Origin: an uncultured Pelagibacteraceae bacterium
GTDB taxonomy: Bacteria > Pseudomonadota > Alphaproteobacteria > Pelagibacterales > Pelagibacteraceae
Reading direction: 5' to 3'
Assembly: GCA_902570125.1 (NCBI GenBank)
Contig: CACFXK010000006.1
Span: 1-64,000 of the forward strand
DNA: 64,000 nucleotides
A program made the position numbers and the translations under genes. Position 1 is the stretch's first letter. The number at the start of each line of letters is the position of its first letter. Shown piece by piece: positions 9,261-18,957 of this stretch. The notes below the pieces were generated by a model, which did no database searches, was not told the DNA's origin, and saw nothing but the letters and a program-made list of their open reading frames with translations.

Positions 9261-10379
9261 TTACAAAATATTAATATACTTGTCATGAAATTGATCAAAA
9301 GTTCCCATTTTGATATTTTTTCGAATTTCATACATAAGTTCTTGATAAAAATTTATATTATTTAATGTTAAAATCATTGATGATAAAATCTCATTAGTGT
9401 TGTGAAGGTGGTTTAAATAATTTTTAGAGTATTTATTTAAATCAAACTTTGTCACACTTCTATCTAGAGGTGTATTATCAAATTTATTTTCAGAATTTCT
9501 TATTTGAATTCTACCATTCCAAGTGAAAGCTAATCCTGTTCTGCCTGACCTTGTAGGAAGGACACAATCAAACATATCTACACCTCTCTTGACAGCTCCT
9601 AGTATATCTGATGGAGTTCCTACACCCATTAAATATCTTGGTTTATCAATTGGCAAACAATTTTTTATACAATCTAATACATCAAACATTTCTTTTTGGC
9701 TCTCTCCAACTGCCAGTCCACCAATAGCATAACCATCGAACTCTATTTCAATTAATTTATTTAAAGACTTAATTCTCAAATCTTTGAACAAACCACCCTG
9801 TACTATGCCAAATAATGCTTTATGAGGATTTTTACCAAATTCTTCTTTAGATCTTTTTGCCCAATCTGTAGATAGGTACATAGATTTTTTAATTTTTTTA
9901 TAATCTTTTGTATTTTTTGGACACTCATCCATTACCATAACAATGTCTGAATTAAGTTTTTTTTGAATTCTTATACTTTCCTCAGGACTTAAAATAAAAG
10001 TTTTTCCATCTATATGAGATTGAAAAATTGCACCTTTCTCTTTATCAATTTTATTGAATTTAGATAAAGACATCACCTGGTAACCCCCTGAGTCTGTTAA
10101 AATAGGAAGTTTACAATTCATAAATTTATGCAAACCACCAACAGATTCAATTCTATCAGTGCCAGGTCTAATCATTAAGTGATATGTATTTGAAAGAATT
10201 ATTTCACTCCCAGTCTTAATAATATCATCAATAAAAACTCCTTTTACAGTAGCCTGTGTTCCCACAGGCATAAACGCAGGTGTATTAATTTCTCCACGAT
10301 GTGTTTGAATTAAACCAACACGATAATTTTTATTTTGATGTTTTACGCTAAAAGAAAAATTCTTTTTTATGTCTTCCAT
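9261..10379 (-). CDS. tgt: tRNA-guanine transglycosylase lacking zinc ligands
   Basis: A 372-residue enzyme that exchanges guanine-34 for preQ1 in tRNAs with GUN anticodons, toward queuosine. The catalytic core is intact: D96 in TDSGGYQVMSL, GGLAVGE for substrate binding, and nucleophile D271 in MFDCVLPTR. Unusually, the C-terminal zinc site is gone. Where relatives have CxCxxC, this protein has V309, K311 and L314, and the fourth-ligand His of LxLHN is N340 in LTLNN. Flanking residues (YSKNYLNHL, NFYQELM) align well, so this is substitution, not misalignment or truncation. It is co-directional with the cyclophilin gene 10 bases upstream. Confidence 0.94.
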   Translation of the reverse strand: MEDIKKNFSFSVKHQNKNYRVGLIQTHRGEINTPAFMPVGTQATVKGVFIDDIIKTGSEIILSNTYHLMIRPGTDRIESVGGLHKFMNCKLPILTDSGGYQVMSLSKFNKIDKEKGAIFQSHIDGKTFILSPEESIRIQKKLNSDIVMVMDECPKNTKDYKKIKKSMYLSTDWAKRSKEEFGKNPHKALFGIVQGGLFKDLRIKSLNKLIEIEFDGYAIGGLAVGESQKEMFDVLDCIKNCLPIDKPRYLMGVGTPSDILGAVKRGVDMFDCVLPTRSGRTGLAFTWNGRIQIRNSENKFDNTPLDRSVTKFDLNKYSKNYLNHLHNTNEILSSMILTLNNINFYQELMYEIRKNIKMGTFDQFHDKYINIL

Positions 10380-10389
10380 CCATCAAATT

Positions 10390-10947
10390 TTACTCAGATT
10401 TAAAACTAATTATTTTATCTGGGTTGGAAACAGAACCATTGGGTCCGTCCCCTTTTGTAATCATATCAACAAACTCCATACCCTCAATAACTTTTCCAAA
10501 TACTGTATATTGTCTATCTAAATGTGGTGTTGGTCCAAAACATATAAAGAACTGACTATTTGCACTATTTGGATCTGAAGATCTTGCCATTGATAACGTT
10601 CCTCTTTCATGAGGTAAATCATTAAACTCTTCTTTAAGATCAGGCATATTGGAACCACCCATGCCAGCTCTACTTAAGTTAAAACTCTCAGAAGATGAAT
10701 TTCCAAACTGAACATCTCCTGTTTGGGCCATAAAACCATCAATTACTCTGTGAAAAACAACACCGTCATATTTTCCACTATTAGCAAGTTCAGTTATTCT
10801 TTTAACATGGTTTGGTGCCACGTCTGGAAATAATTCAATTTTTAAATCTCCGTCTTTTAATTTTAGTATCATCGTGTTCTCCTTTGCATTTAAAGATGTT
10901 GTTAATAAAAATATTGATAAAAATAAAATATTAATTTTTTTAAGCAT
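10390..10947 (-). CDS. ppiA: Peptidyl-prolyl cis-trans isomerase, cyclophilin type, exported
   Basis: A 185-residue cyclophilin with an N-terminal signal peptide (hydrophobic stretch ending near LNA-KEN), so it probably assists folding in the periplasm. Cyclophilin signatures are visible: VVFHRVIDGFMAQTGD (family FHRVIxxFMxQGGD), RGTLSMARSSDPNSANSQFFI and YTVFGKVIEGMEFV. The active-site Arg of FHR and the Phe/Gln positions are present. It overlaps the end of coaD by 8 bases within a gyrA-coaD-ppi-tgt run. Confidence 0.93.
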   Translation of the reverse strand: MLKKINILFLSIFLLTTSLNAKENTMILKLKDGDLKIELFPDVAPNHVKRITELANSGKYDGVVFHRVIDGFMAQTGDVQFGNSSSESFNLSRAGMGGSNMPDLKEEFNDLPHERGTLSMARSSDPNSANSQFFICFGPTPHLDRQYTVFGKVIEGMEFVDMITKGDGPNGSVSNPDKIISFKSE

Positions 10948-11434
10948 AAATCTCTTTTAATGACTTTATGGTACTTTTGGTTGTAAATTTCCTTAAATCA
11001 CCCTTATGTAAAGCTATTTCTTTGACGAATCTTGATGAAATTATTTGATTTTCAACGTCTGACATGAGAAAAATTGTTTCTACTTTATTATTTAATTTTC
11101 TATTCATACCAGCTAGTTGAAACTCATATTCAAAATCTGAAACAGCCCTTAAACCTCTAAGGATTAGGTTTGACTTATATTTTTTACATAATTCTGTCGT
11201 TAAAGAATTAAATTTAATCACCTGAATTTTGTTTTTTGAAAGTTTCAAGTCTGCATATAAAGCTCTGGAAACAATTTTTAATCTCTCATCTATTGGAAAT
11301 AAAAAATTCTTTTCACTACCATCAGATATACCAACAATGATTTTATCTGCCAATTTTAGAGCTTTTTTAATAACATCAATATGGCCATTTGTTATAGGAT
11401 CAAATGTTCCAGGATATATAGCTATATTTTTCAT
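10940..11434 (-). CDS. coaD: Phosphopantetheine adenylyltransferase
   Basis: A 164-residue enzyme making dephospho-CoA from 4'-phosphopantetheine and ATP. The nucleotidyltransferase motif is YPGTFDPITNGHIDVI at the N-terminus (TFDPxTxGH, with the adenylate-binding His). NLILRGLRAVSDFEYEFQ and ISSRFVKEIA are the other conserved blocks. Length is normal. It abuts gyrA with a 1-base overlap. Confidence 0.96.
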   Translation of the reverse strand: MKNIAIYPGTFDPITNGHIDVIKKALKLADKIIVGISDGSEKNFLFPIDERLKIVSRALYADLKLSKNKIQVIKFNSLTTELCKKYKSNLILRGLRAVSDFEYEFQLAGMNRKLNNKVETIFLMSDVENQIISSRFVKEIALHKGDLRKFTTKSTIKSLKEIYA

Positions 11435-14016
11435 TAAACTAAATTATCGTCTAATTTAATTGAGGAAACAACCTTTTCATCGCCAGTTAATTTAATAATT
11501 CTTACACCTTGGGTATTTCTTCCAGCAATTCTGATTTCCTTCACAGCAGTTCTTATAACTCGTCCTTTGTTAGTAGAAATTAATATTTGATCACCTTCAA
11601 ATACTGGGAATGATGATGAGACATTACCATTTCTTGGGGAATTAATAATACCAATTATTCCCTTACCTCCTCTATTTGTGACTCTAAAATCATAGTGAGA
11701 TGTTCTTTTGCCATAACCATTTTCTGTAATTGATAAGATAAATTTTTCTTTAGCTTTAAATTCTGATTTTTCATCTTTAGTTTTACTTTTATTTTTTTTA
11801 ATATCATCTTTATTAATTATAGATAATGACACAATTGTATCCTTTTCTGAAAGATTAATACCTCTTATGCCTTTAGATGATCTTCCCTTAAAAACTCTAA
11901 GTTTTTTAGATTCAAACCTAATACATTTGCCAAATTTTGTATTTAACATTATATCTTGATCGTCTGTGCATATTTTTACACCAATAATTTTATCATCAGA
12001 GTCTAATTTCATTGCAATTTTACCAGATGCATTAATAGACAAAAAATCCTCTAAATTATTCTTTCTTATTTTTCCTTTGCTTGTAGCAAAAATGATGTGC
12101 ATATTTTTTTTATCAACATCTTCGTCTGGAAAAGGCATAATTGAACTAATAGACTGATGATTTTTTAGAGGTAAAATATTAAAGAGAGATTTACCTTTAG
12201 ATGAGGCTGAACCCTCTGGTATTTTCCAAGCTTTAACTTTATAGGCTAAACCTTCTGTGGAAAAAAATAACAAAGATGTGTGTGTATCCACGGACAATGT
12301 TTGAACAACTGAGTCCTCTTCTCGTGTTTTAATTCCTGTTTTTCCTTTTCCACCTCTTTTTTGCTGTTTAACACCACTTAAAGCTCCTCTTTTTATATAT
12401 CCCTGAAGTGTAATTGTTATTATTACTGACTCTTTTTGTATTGTTTCTTCTATATCATAATTTAACACAGCATCTATTATTTTTGTTCTTCTAGGAACTG
12501 AAAATTTATCTTTGATTGTCTGAAGATCATTACTTATTACTTTTAACAACTCATATTTGGAATTTATAATCTTTTTATATTTTAAAATTTCTTCAGCTAA
12601 TTTTTTGATTTCTATTTCTATTTCATTAATTCCTATAGCAGTTAATTTTTGGAGTCTTAATTCTAATATTGATATAACTTGATCAATAGATAGGAGATAT
12701 TTTCCTTTGTAATTTTTACTATCAACTAATTTAATTAGTTTTGATGCTTTATTTATTTTCCAAGTTGTTTTTAAAAGGGAATTTTTTGCTTCCTCAGGAT
12801 TTTTTGATGATCTTATAATTTTTATAACTTTATCAATGTTTTCAACACTCACAGATAAACCTAATAAAATGTGGACTCTCTCCTCTGCTTTTTTAAGATC
12901 AAATTTTGTTCTTTTTATAACTACGTCTTCTCTAAATTTTAAAAAATTTTCTAAAAAATCTTTAAGATTACAAGTTTTAGGTTTTTGCTCAACAATTGCC
13001 AATGAGTTAAAACCAAAAGATGACTCTATGGCGGTATATTTGTATAATTGTCTCTTAACTGTCTCTGGCTCAACATTTCTTCTTAGATCAATTGATACTC
13101 TTATACCTTCACTATTTGACTCGTCTCTAATATCACTTATACCTTCGATTTTTTTTTCTCTTACTAATTCTGCAATTCTCTCATTTAAGTTGGATTTGTT
13201 AATTTGGTAAGGTATAGATGAAACTACAAGTCTATCCTTTCCATTTTTTAAATTTTCGACTGATATCTCTCCACGTATTTTAAAAGATCCTCTTCCAGTT
13301 TTATAACCCTGCTTTATTATATCTTTTCCAATTATTAATCCACCAGTTGGAAAATCTGGCCCAGGAATATGTTTCATTAATTCATTTATTTTAATATCTT
13401 TGTTTTTAATTAAAGCTAAAGTTCCATCAACAACCTCACCTAAATTATGAGGCGGTATACTTGTTGCCATTCCAACAGCTATTCCACCTGCACCGTTTAC
13501 TAGAAGATTTGGATATTGGGCAGGTAATACAATTGGTTCTTGCTCTGTTTCATCGTAATTACTTTTAAAGGATACAGTATTTTTTTCTATATCATCAATT
13601 AAAAATTGTGAAACTTTTGCAAGTTTAGTTTCGGTGTATCTCATTGCTGCGGGAGGATCTCCATCTATAGAACCAAAATTACCCTGACCATCTACTAATG
13701 GTAAGCTCATTGAAAATTCTTGAACCATTCTAACAAGGGCGTCATAAACTGCTTGATCACCATGAGGGTGATATTTACCAATTACATCTCCAACAATTCT
13801 TGCAGATTTTCTAAATTGTTTTGACCAATCAAAACCACCTTTATGCATTGCATAAATAATTCTTCTATGAACAGGTTTTAATCCATCTCTGATATCAGGT
13901 AATGCCCTGCTTACTATTACACTCATAGCATAAGACAAGTATGATGAACTCATCTCATCATACATAGAGATTGGTTTAATATTATTATTTATCTTTGGAA
14001 TTTCGTTTTTTTCCAT
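11434..14016 (-). CDS. gyrA: DNA gyrase subunit A
   Basis: An 860-residue breakage-reunion subunit that introduces negative supercoils with GyrB. The catalytic tyrosine is Y127 in [10 protein letters not shown]. The GyrA box near residue 560 appears as [11 protein letters not shown], and six blade-like repeats of the C-terminal beta-pinwheel follow ([30 protein letters not shown]). In the quinolone-resistance region the motif reads [10 protein letters not shown]: the residue matching E. coli S83 is Q88, while the D87 equivalent is kept. A Lys/Asp/Glu-rich insert lies between blades near residue 740. Confidence 0.97.
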   Translation of the reverse strand: MEKNEIPKINNNIKPISMYDEMSSSYLSYAMSVIVSRALPDIRDGLKPVHRRIIYAMHKGGFDWSKQFRKSARIVGDVIGKYHPHGDQAVYDALVRMVQEFSMSLPLVDGQGNFGSIDGDPPAAMRYTETKLAKVSQFLIDDIEKNTVSFKSNYDETEQEPIVLPAQYPNLLVNGAGGIAVGMATSIPPHNLGEVVDGTLALIKNKDIKINELMKHIPGPDFPTGGLIIGKDIIKQGYKTGRGSFKIRGEISVENLKNGKDRLVVSSIPYQINKSNLNERIAELVREKKIEGISDIRDESNSEGIRVSIDLRRNVEPETVKRQLYKYTAIESSFGFNSLAIVEQKPKTCNLKDFLENFLKFREDVVIKRTKFDLKKAEERVHILLGLSVSVENIDKVIKIIRSSKNPEEAKNSLLKTTWKINKASKLIKLVDSKNYKGKYLLSIDQVISILELRLQKLTAIGINEIEIEIKKLAEEILKYKKIINSKYELLKVISNDLQTIKDKFSVPRRTKIIDAVLNYDIEETIQKESVIITITLQGYIKRGALSGVKQQKRGGKGKTGIKTREEDSVVQTLSVDTHTSLLFFSTEGLAYKVKAWKIPEGSASSKGKSLFNILPLKNHQSISSIMPFPDEDVDKKNMHIIFATSKGKIRKNNLEDFLSINASGKIAMKLDSDDKIIGVKICTDDQDIMLNTKFGKCIRFESKKLRVFKGRSSKGIRGINLSEKDTIVSLSIINKDDIKKNKSKTKDEKSEFKAKEKFILSITENGYGKRTSHYDFRVTNRGGKGIIGIINSPRNGNVSSSFPVFEGDQILISTNKGRVIRTAVKEIRIAGRNTQGVRIIKLTGDEKVVSSIKLDDNLV

Positions 14017-14021
14017 ATTAA

Positions 14022-14471
14022 TTAAAATGGAATATCGTCGTCTAAGCCACTTTGATCTGGTGCGGGGCTATCATCAAAATTTTGTTTATTTTCTTGTGAA
14101 GCTATATTGTTTTGGTTACCGCCTCCAAGCATAGTTAAGGAAGAGTTATATCCTTGTATTAAAATTTCAGTTGAGTATTTATCTTGGCCACTTTGCTCAT
14201 CTTTCCATTTTCTTGTTGAAAGCTGTCCTTCAACGTACACTTGTGCACCTTTTTTTAAATATTGCTGGACGACATTTACCAAACCTTCATTAAAAACCAC
14301 TACTCTATGCCATTCAGTTTTTTCTTTTTTTTCTCCAGTATTTTTATCTTTCCAGGATTGGCTGGTAGCAAGACTAAGTCTTGCAACGCTTTTACCATTC
14401 ACCATTTGCTTGACTTCTGGGTCTGCGCCCAAACGACCAATTAATAATACTTTATTTAAACTTCCAGCCAT
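14022..14471 (-). CDS. ssb: Single-stranded DNA-binding protein
   Basis: A 149-residue protein with an N-terminal OB fold ([20 protein letters not shown], then [11 protein letters not shown] and [15 protein letters not shown]), a Gln/Asn-rich linker, and the acidic tail DDDIPF that recruits repair and replication partners. Divergent from uvrA, an arrangement common in proteobacteria; the 81 bases between them must hold both promoters. It ends 5 bases before gyrA begins and is probably co-transcribed with it. Confidence 0.96.
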   Translation of the reverse strand: MAGSLNKVLLIGRLGADPEVKQMVNGKSVARLSLATSQSWKDKNTGEKKEKTEWHRVVVFNEGLVNVVQQYLKKGAQVYVEGQLSTRKWKDEQSGQDKYSTEILIQGYNSSLTMLGGGNQNNIASQENKQNFDDSPAPDQSGLDDDIPF

Positions 14472-14552
14472 AATATTTTAATATTTAAGAATGTTTATTA
14501 TATCACTTATTAACTTGAATATTAATTTTATTAATCTAAAGCAACAAAAATT

Positions 14553-17429
14553 ATGCTTAAAAAGATAGTTATTAAGGGTGCAAAAGAGCACAATTTAAAG
14601 AATATAACGCTAGAGATTCCAAAAGAAAAATTTGTTGTAATCACTGGCCTATCAGGATCCGGAAAATCATCTTTAGCTTTTGATACTGTATATGCTGAAG
14701 GACAGAGACGTTATGTTGAAAGTTTGTCTGCTTATGCAAGACAATTTTTAGATAAAATGAAAAAGCCTAATGTAGATTTAATCGAAGGATTAAGTCCAGC
14801 AATCTCAATTGAACAAAAAAATACATCCAAAAATCCAAGATCTACAGTTGCAACTGTTACAGAAATTTATGATTACATGAGAGTGCTTTATGCGAGAGCC
14901 GGTATTCCATACTCTCCATTTACTGGACTGCCAATAACTTCACAAACTATAAGTCAAATTGTAGATAAAATTAAAACACTTCCAAAAAAATCAACAATTT
15001 TTTTATATGCACCAGTAGTTAGGGGAAGAAAAGGAGAATATAGAAAAGATATTCTTGGCTATAAAAAAAGAGGATTTAGAAAAATTAAAGTTGATAATAA
15101 ACTTTATGATATTGATGATGTTCCAGAATTAAATAAAAAATTAAAACATGATATAGCAGTTTTAGTTGATAGAATTGTTTTAAATTCATCGTTAGGTAAT
15201 AGATTAGCTGAAAGTGTAGAAACAGCCGTTAATTTAGCAAATGGATTAATGTTTGTGGAATATGAAGATGAAACACTTCCAAAAAAGTTTAGAAAAACTG
15301 AAAATTTAATCTTTTCAACTAAGTTTGCTTGTCCCGAAAGTGGTTTTACAATTGAAGAAATAGAACCAAGACTTTTTTCTTTTAATAGCCCTTATGGTGC
15401 ATGCGAAGAATGTGAAGGTATTGGTGTTAAATTAAATGTTGATCCAAAATTAGTTGTGCCTGATGAAAAGAAAACAATAGCAGACGGCGCTATTGAGCCA
15501 TGGTCTAAATCATCATCATTATATTATGCACAAACTTTAGCTTCTATAGCAAAACATTATGGTTTTTCATTGAATGATAGATGGTCAAGGCTTTCAAAAA
15601 AAATTAAAGATGTAATTTTATTTGGGTCTGATGATGAAGAAATCAAATTTTCTTATGATGATGGATACGAAAAATATTCGCATAAAAAAACATTCGAAGG
15701 AGTGGTAAATAATTTAGAAAGAAGATTTTTAGAAACAGACAGTGACTGGAAAAGAGAAGAAATATCTCAGTACCAATCTGATACAAAATGTGAGAGATGT
15801 AACGGACACAGATTAAAAGATGAAGCTCTTTGTGTTAAAATTAATGAACTTAATATAAGTGAAGTAACAGAAAAATCTATATTTGATGCAAAAGAATGGT
15901 TTAAATCACTCGAGACAAAATTAGATAAACGTCAACTTAAAATTGCCCAACACATTTTAAAAGAAATTAACGAAAGATTAAATTTTCTACTTAATGTTGG
16001 TCTTGACTATTTAACTTTATCAAGGGAGTCTGGAACTTTGTCAGGAGGTGAAGCACAAAGAATAAGACTTGCTTCGCAGATAGGTTCAGGATTGACAGGA
16101 GTTTTATATGTACTTGATGAACCATCTATTGGTTTACATCAAAAAGATAATGTTAAATTAATAAATGCATTAAAAAGACTTAGAGACTTAGGAAATACAG
16201 TTATAGTTGTTGAACATGATACTGAAACCATGGAAAATGCAGATCATATTATCGATCTTGGTCCAGAAGCTGGAAACAAAGGCGGCGAAGTAATCGCTCA
16301 AGGGTCGTATAATGATATATTAAATAATAACGATAGTATTACAGGAAGATACTTGTCAAACAAAAGCTTCATACCAATTCCAAGATCTAGAAGATTAGCT
16401 AAAAATGGAAGATTTTTAGAAATTAATGGAGCAAGTGGAAATAATTTAAACAACGTTAATCTTAAAATTCCACTTGGAAGTTTTACATGTGTTACAGGTG
16501 TTTCTGGAAGTGGAAAATCAACACTAATACTTCAAACACTTTACAATGCTTTAAATCTAACTTTAAATAATAATAAATCGAGAAAAATTCCAAAACCATT
16601 TAGAGGATTTAAGGGTATTGAATTAGTTGATAAAATAATAGATATAGATCAATCCCCTATTGGCAGAACTCCTAGATCTAATCCAGCGACTTATACTGGT
16701 GCTTTTGGTCCGATAAGAGACTGGTTTACAAATTTACCTGAGTCAAAAAGTAGAGGTTATAAACCTGGACGATTTTCATTCAACGTCAAAGGTGGAAGAT
16801 GCGAAGCTTGTGAAGGTGATGGAGTAATAACATATGAAATGCATTTTTTACCTGATGTTTATATAACTTGCGATGAATGCAAAGGAACTAGATATAATAG
16901 GGAAACATTAGAAATTAAATTTAAAGACAAAAGTATTGCAGATGTTTTGGATATGACTGTTGACGAGGGATGCGAATATTTTGAAAATATTTCTAATATA
17001 AAAACGAAATTGCTTACCCTTAAGAAAGTTGGTTTAGGGTATATAAAAATTGGTCAACAAGCCACTACACTGTCTGGTGGTGAAGCCCAAAGAATTAAAC
17101 TAGCAAAAGAATTATCCAAAAGATCAACTGGAAGAACAATATATATATTGGACGAACCCACAACAGGACTGCATCAACACGATATTAAAAAATTATTAGA
17201 AATTTTACATACTTTTGTTGCAACTGGAAATACTGTCGTTGTTATTGAGCATAATTTAGATGTTATAAAAACTGCTGATTATATAGTTGATATGGGTCCA
17301 GATGGTGGTGTAAAGGGAGGAAATATCATAGCTGAAGGTAAACCTGAAGAAATTATTAATGTAAAAGATAGTTATACAGGAAAATTTTTGAAACCAATGT
17401 TGGACAATAAGTTCAAAAAAACTGCTTAA
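14553..17429 (+). CDS. uvrA: Excinuclease ABC subunit A
   Basis: A 958-residue damage-recognition ATPase of nucleotide excision repair. There are two ABC ATPase modules with Walker [10 protein letters not shown] near residue 32 and GVSGSGKST near residue 650, and LSGGEAQRI signatures in each half. The C-terminal DNA-binding zinc module keeps all four cysteines (CEAC...CDEC near residues 750-780). The first zinc module reads CPES...CEEC, so one of the four usual cysteines is Ser, a variation I recall in other alphaproteobacteria. Divergent from ssb. Confidence 0.97.
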   Translation: MLKKIVIKGAKEHNLKNITLEIPKEKFVVITGLSGSGKSSLAFDTVYAEGQRRYVESLSAYARQFLDKMKKPNVDLIEGLSPAISIEQKNTSKNPRSTVATVTEIYDYMRVLYARAGIPYSPFTGLPITSQTISQIVDKIKTLPKKSTIFLYAPVVRGRKGEYRKDILGYKKRGFRKIKVDNKLYDIDDVPELNKKLKHDIAVLVDRIVLNSSLGNRLAESVETAVNLANGLMFVEYEDETLPKKFRKTENLIFSTKFACPESGFTIEEIEPRLFSFNSPYGACEECEGIGVKLNVDPKLVVPDEKKTIADGAIEPWSKSSSLYYAQTLASIAKHYGFSLNDRWSRLSKKIKDVILFGSDDEEIKFSYDDGYEKYSHKKTFEGVVNNLERRFLETDSDWKREEISQYQSDTKCERCNGHRLKDEALCVKINELNISEVTEKSIFDAKEWFKSLETKLDKRQLKIAQHILKEINERLNFLLNVGLDYLTLSRESGTLSGGEAQRIRLASQIGSGLTGVLYVLDEPSIGLHQKDNVKLINALKRLRDLGNTVIVVEHDTETMENADHIIDLGPEAGNKGGEVIAQGSYNDILNNNDSITGRYLSNKSFIPIPRSRRLAKNGRFLEINGASGNNLNNVNLKIPLGSFTCVTGVSGSGKSTLILQTLYNALNLTLNNNKSRKIPKPFRGFKGIELVDKIIDIDQSPIGRTPRSNPATYTGAFGPIRDWFTNLPESKSRGYKPGRFSFNVKGGRCEACEGDGVITYEMHFLPDVYITCDECKGTRYNRETLEIKFKDKSIADVLDMTVDEGCEYFENISNIKTKLLTLKKVGLGYIKIGQQATTLSGGEAQRIKLAKELSKRSTGRTIYILDEPTTGLHQHDIKKLLEILHTFVATGNTVVVIEHNLDVIKTADYIVDMGPDGGVKGGNIIAEGKPEEIINVKDSYTGKFLKPMLDNKFKKTA

Positions 17430-17463
17430 ATTTTTATTAAAAATGTTATAAATTACAAATATT

Positions 17464-18066
17464 ATGACTTCGATTCTTCAATCATTATCTAAAACAGTTC
17501 ATATCTCTTTAGCATTATCAATTTTACTATTTTTAGGTTTATACTTTGGAAATGGTGGTTTTGATATTGACGTAGTTTTTTGGAGTTGGTTATTTAGATA
17601 TATACATGTCATTGTTGCAATTATGTGGATAGGTTTACTTTGGTATTTTAATTTTGTTCAGATACCAAACATGGCTAAAATACCTGACGAACAAAAACCA
17701 GCGATTGGAAAAGTTATAGCTCCTGCAGCTCTATTTTGGTTTAGATGGGCAGCTTTAGTTACAGTCATATCAGGACTTATATTAGCTTATCTAAATGGTT
17801 ATGTTCATCAAGCGATGACATTAGGAATTGGATCAGGCGGTGGTAAAGCAACTGCCATAGGAATTGGTATGTGGTTAGGCATAATCATGGCTTTTAATGT
17901 TTGGTTTGTAATTTGGCCTAACCAAAAGAAAGCTTTGGGTATTGTAACAGTAGAACCTGATGTGAAGGCTAAATCTGCAAAAACTGCGATGCTATTTTCT
18001 AGAACAAATACACTTCTATCTTTGCCAATGCTTCTGACGATGGTAATAGCTCAAAACCTATATTAA
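17464..18066 (+). CDS. PuuD-like (urate oxidase N-terminal domain) membrane protein
   Basis: A 200-residue integral membrane protein with about five or six hydrophobic segments. Conserved stretches LFRYIHVIVAIMWIGLLWYFNF, LFWFRWAALVT and VWFVIWPNQKKALG resemble the membrane domain of PuuD-type urate hydroxylases. The C-terminal cytochrome c domain of full-length PuuD is absent, and no purine-degradation genes are nearby. A urate role is therefore not supported; a heme or quinone-associated membrane role is possible. It overlaps the secF end by 4 bases on the opposite strand. Confidence 0.65.
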   Translation: MTSILQSLSKTVHISLALSILLFLGLYFGNGGFDIDVVFWSWLFRYIHVIVAIMWIGLLWYFNFVQIPNMAKIPDEQKPAIGKVIAPAALFWFRWAALVTVISGLILAYLNGYVHQAMTLGIGSGGGKATAIGIGMWLGIIMAFNVWFVIWPNQKKALGIVTVEPDVKAKSAKTAMLFSRTNTLLSLPMLLTMVIAQNLY

Positions 18067-18956
18067 TCTTTTTCTTCTTTAACTATAGTTCTCTGACTAA
18101 CATTCAATGCTACTAGGATTGGATTTGCAATGTATATTGAGGAGTAGGTTCCAAAAATAACTCCTAATATCATCGCTAAAGAAAACCCTTTTAGTATTTC
18201 ACCACCAAATAGGTAAATTGATGAAAGAGCTAATAGCGTAGTTACAGATGTAATTATCGTTCTAGATAAAGTTTCATTAATTGAAATATTAGTTAATTCA
18301 AAAATTTTGATATCAGAAAACTTTCTTAAATTTTCTCTTACTCTATCGAATATAACAACAGTGTCATTCATAGAGTAACCAACAATAGTTAAAACAGCTG
18401 CAACGATAGAAAGGTTTATTTCAAGTGAGAAAATAGAAAATATACCTAATGTAATTATAACATCATGAAAAATAGCTAAAATAGCTCCCAAGCTAAACTG
18501 CCATTCAAATCTTATCCAAATATATAATAACATTGCTGCAAGAGACAAACTTATAGCTATAATTCCAGATTTTAAGAGTTCTGAGCTAACTTTAGGACCA
18601 ACATTTTCTACTCTTCTAAAGTCGACACCGCCAATAGAGCTAGATAATTTATTTTGAATATTTTTTATAAATTCAGGATCATTTGAATTTTGTTTTTCAA
18701 ACTTAACAATAAAATCTGTTTCATTGCCAAATTTTTTGACAGATACATCACCTAAATTCATTTGACTAAAGCTATCTCTAATAAGACTAATATTATTAGT
18801 TTTATCTGTAGTTCTTAATTCAATTAAAGTACCACCTTTGAAATCAACACCATAATTTAAACCTTTGAATATTAAAAATACTAATGAAATCAATATTAGT
18901 ACAAGTGATAAAATATTAAATTTTCTATAAAACTTATTAAAAGAAATGTCTCTCAT
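18063..18956 (-). CDS. secF: Protein translocase subunit SecF
   Basis: A 297-residue RND-type membrane protein that, with SecD, uses proton motive force to finish Sec-dependent export. It has an N-terminal TM, a periplasmic domain starting with YGVDFKGGTLIELRT, then five TM segments including GYSMNDTVVIFDRVRENLR, the SecF signature. One base separates it from secD. The yajC-secD-secF order is canonical. Confidence 0.96.
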   Translation of the reverse strand: MRDISFNKFYRKFNILSLVLILISLVFLIFKGLNYGVDFKGGTLIELRTTDKTNNISLIRDSFSQMNLGDVSVKKFGNETDFIVKFEKQNSNDPEFIKNIQNKLSSSIGGVDFRRVENVGPKVSSELLKSGIIAISLSLAAMLLYIWIRFEWQFSLGAILAIFHDVIITLGIFSIFSLEINLSIVAAVLTIVGYSMNDTVVIFDRVRENLRKFSDIKIFELTNISINETLSRTIITSVTTLLALSSIYLFGGEILKGFSLAMILGVIFGTYSSIYIANPILVALNVSQRTIVKEEKD

Positions 18957-18957
18957 T

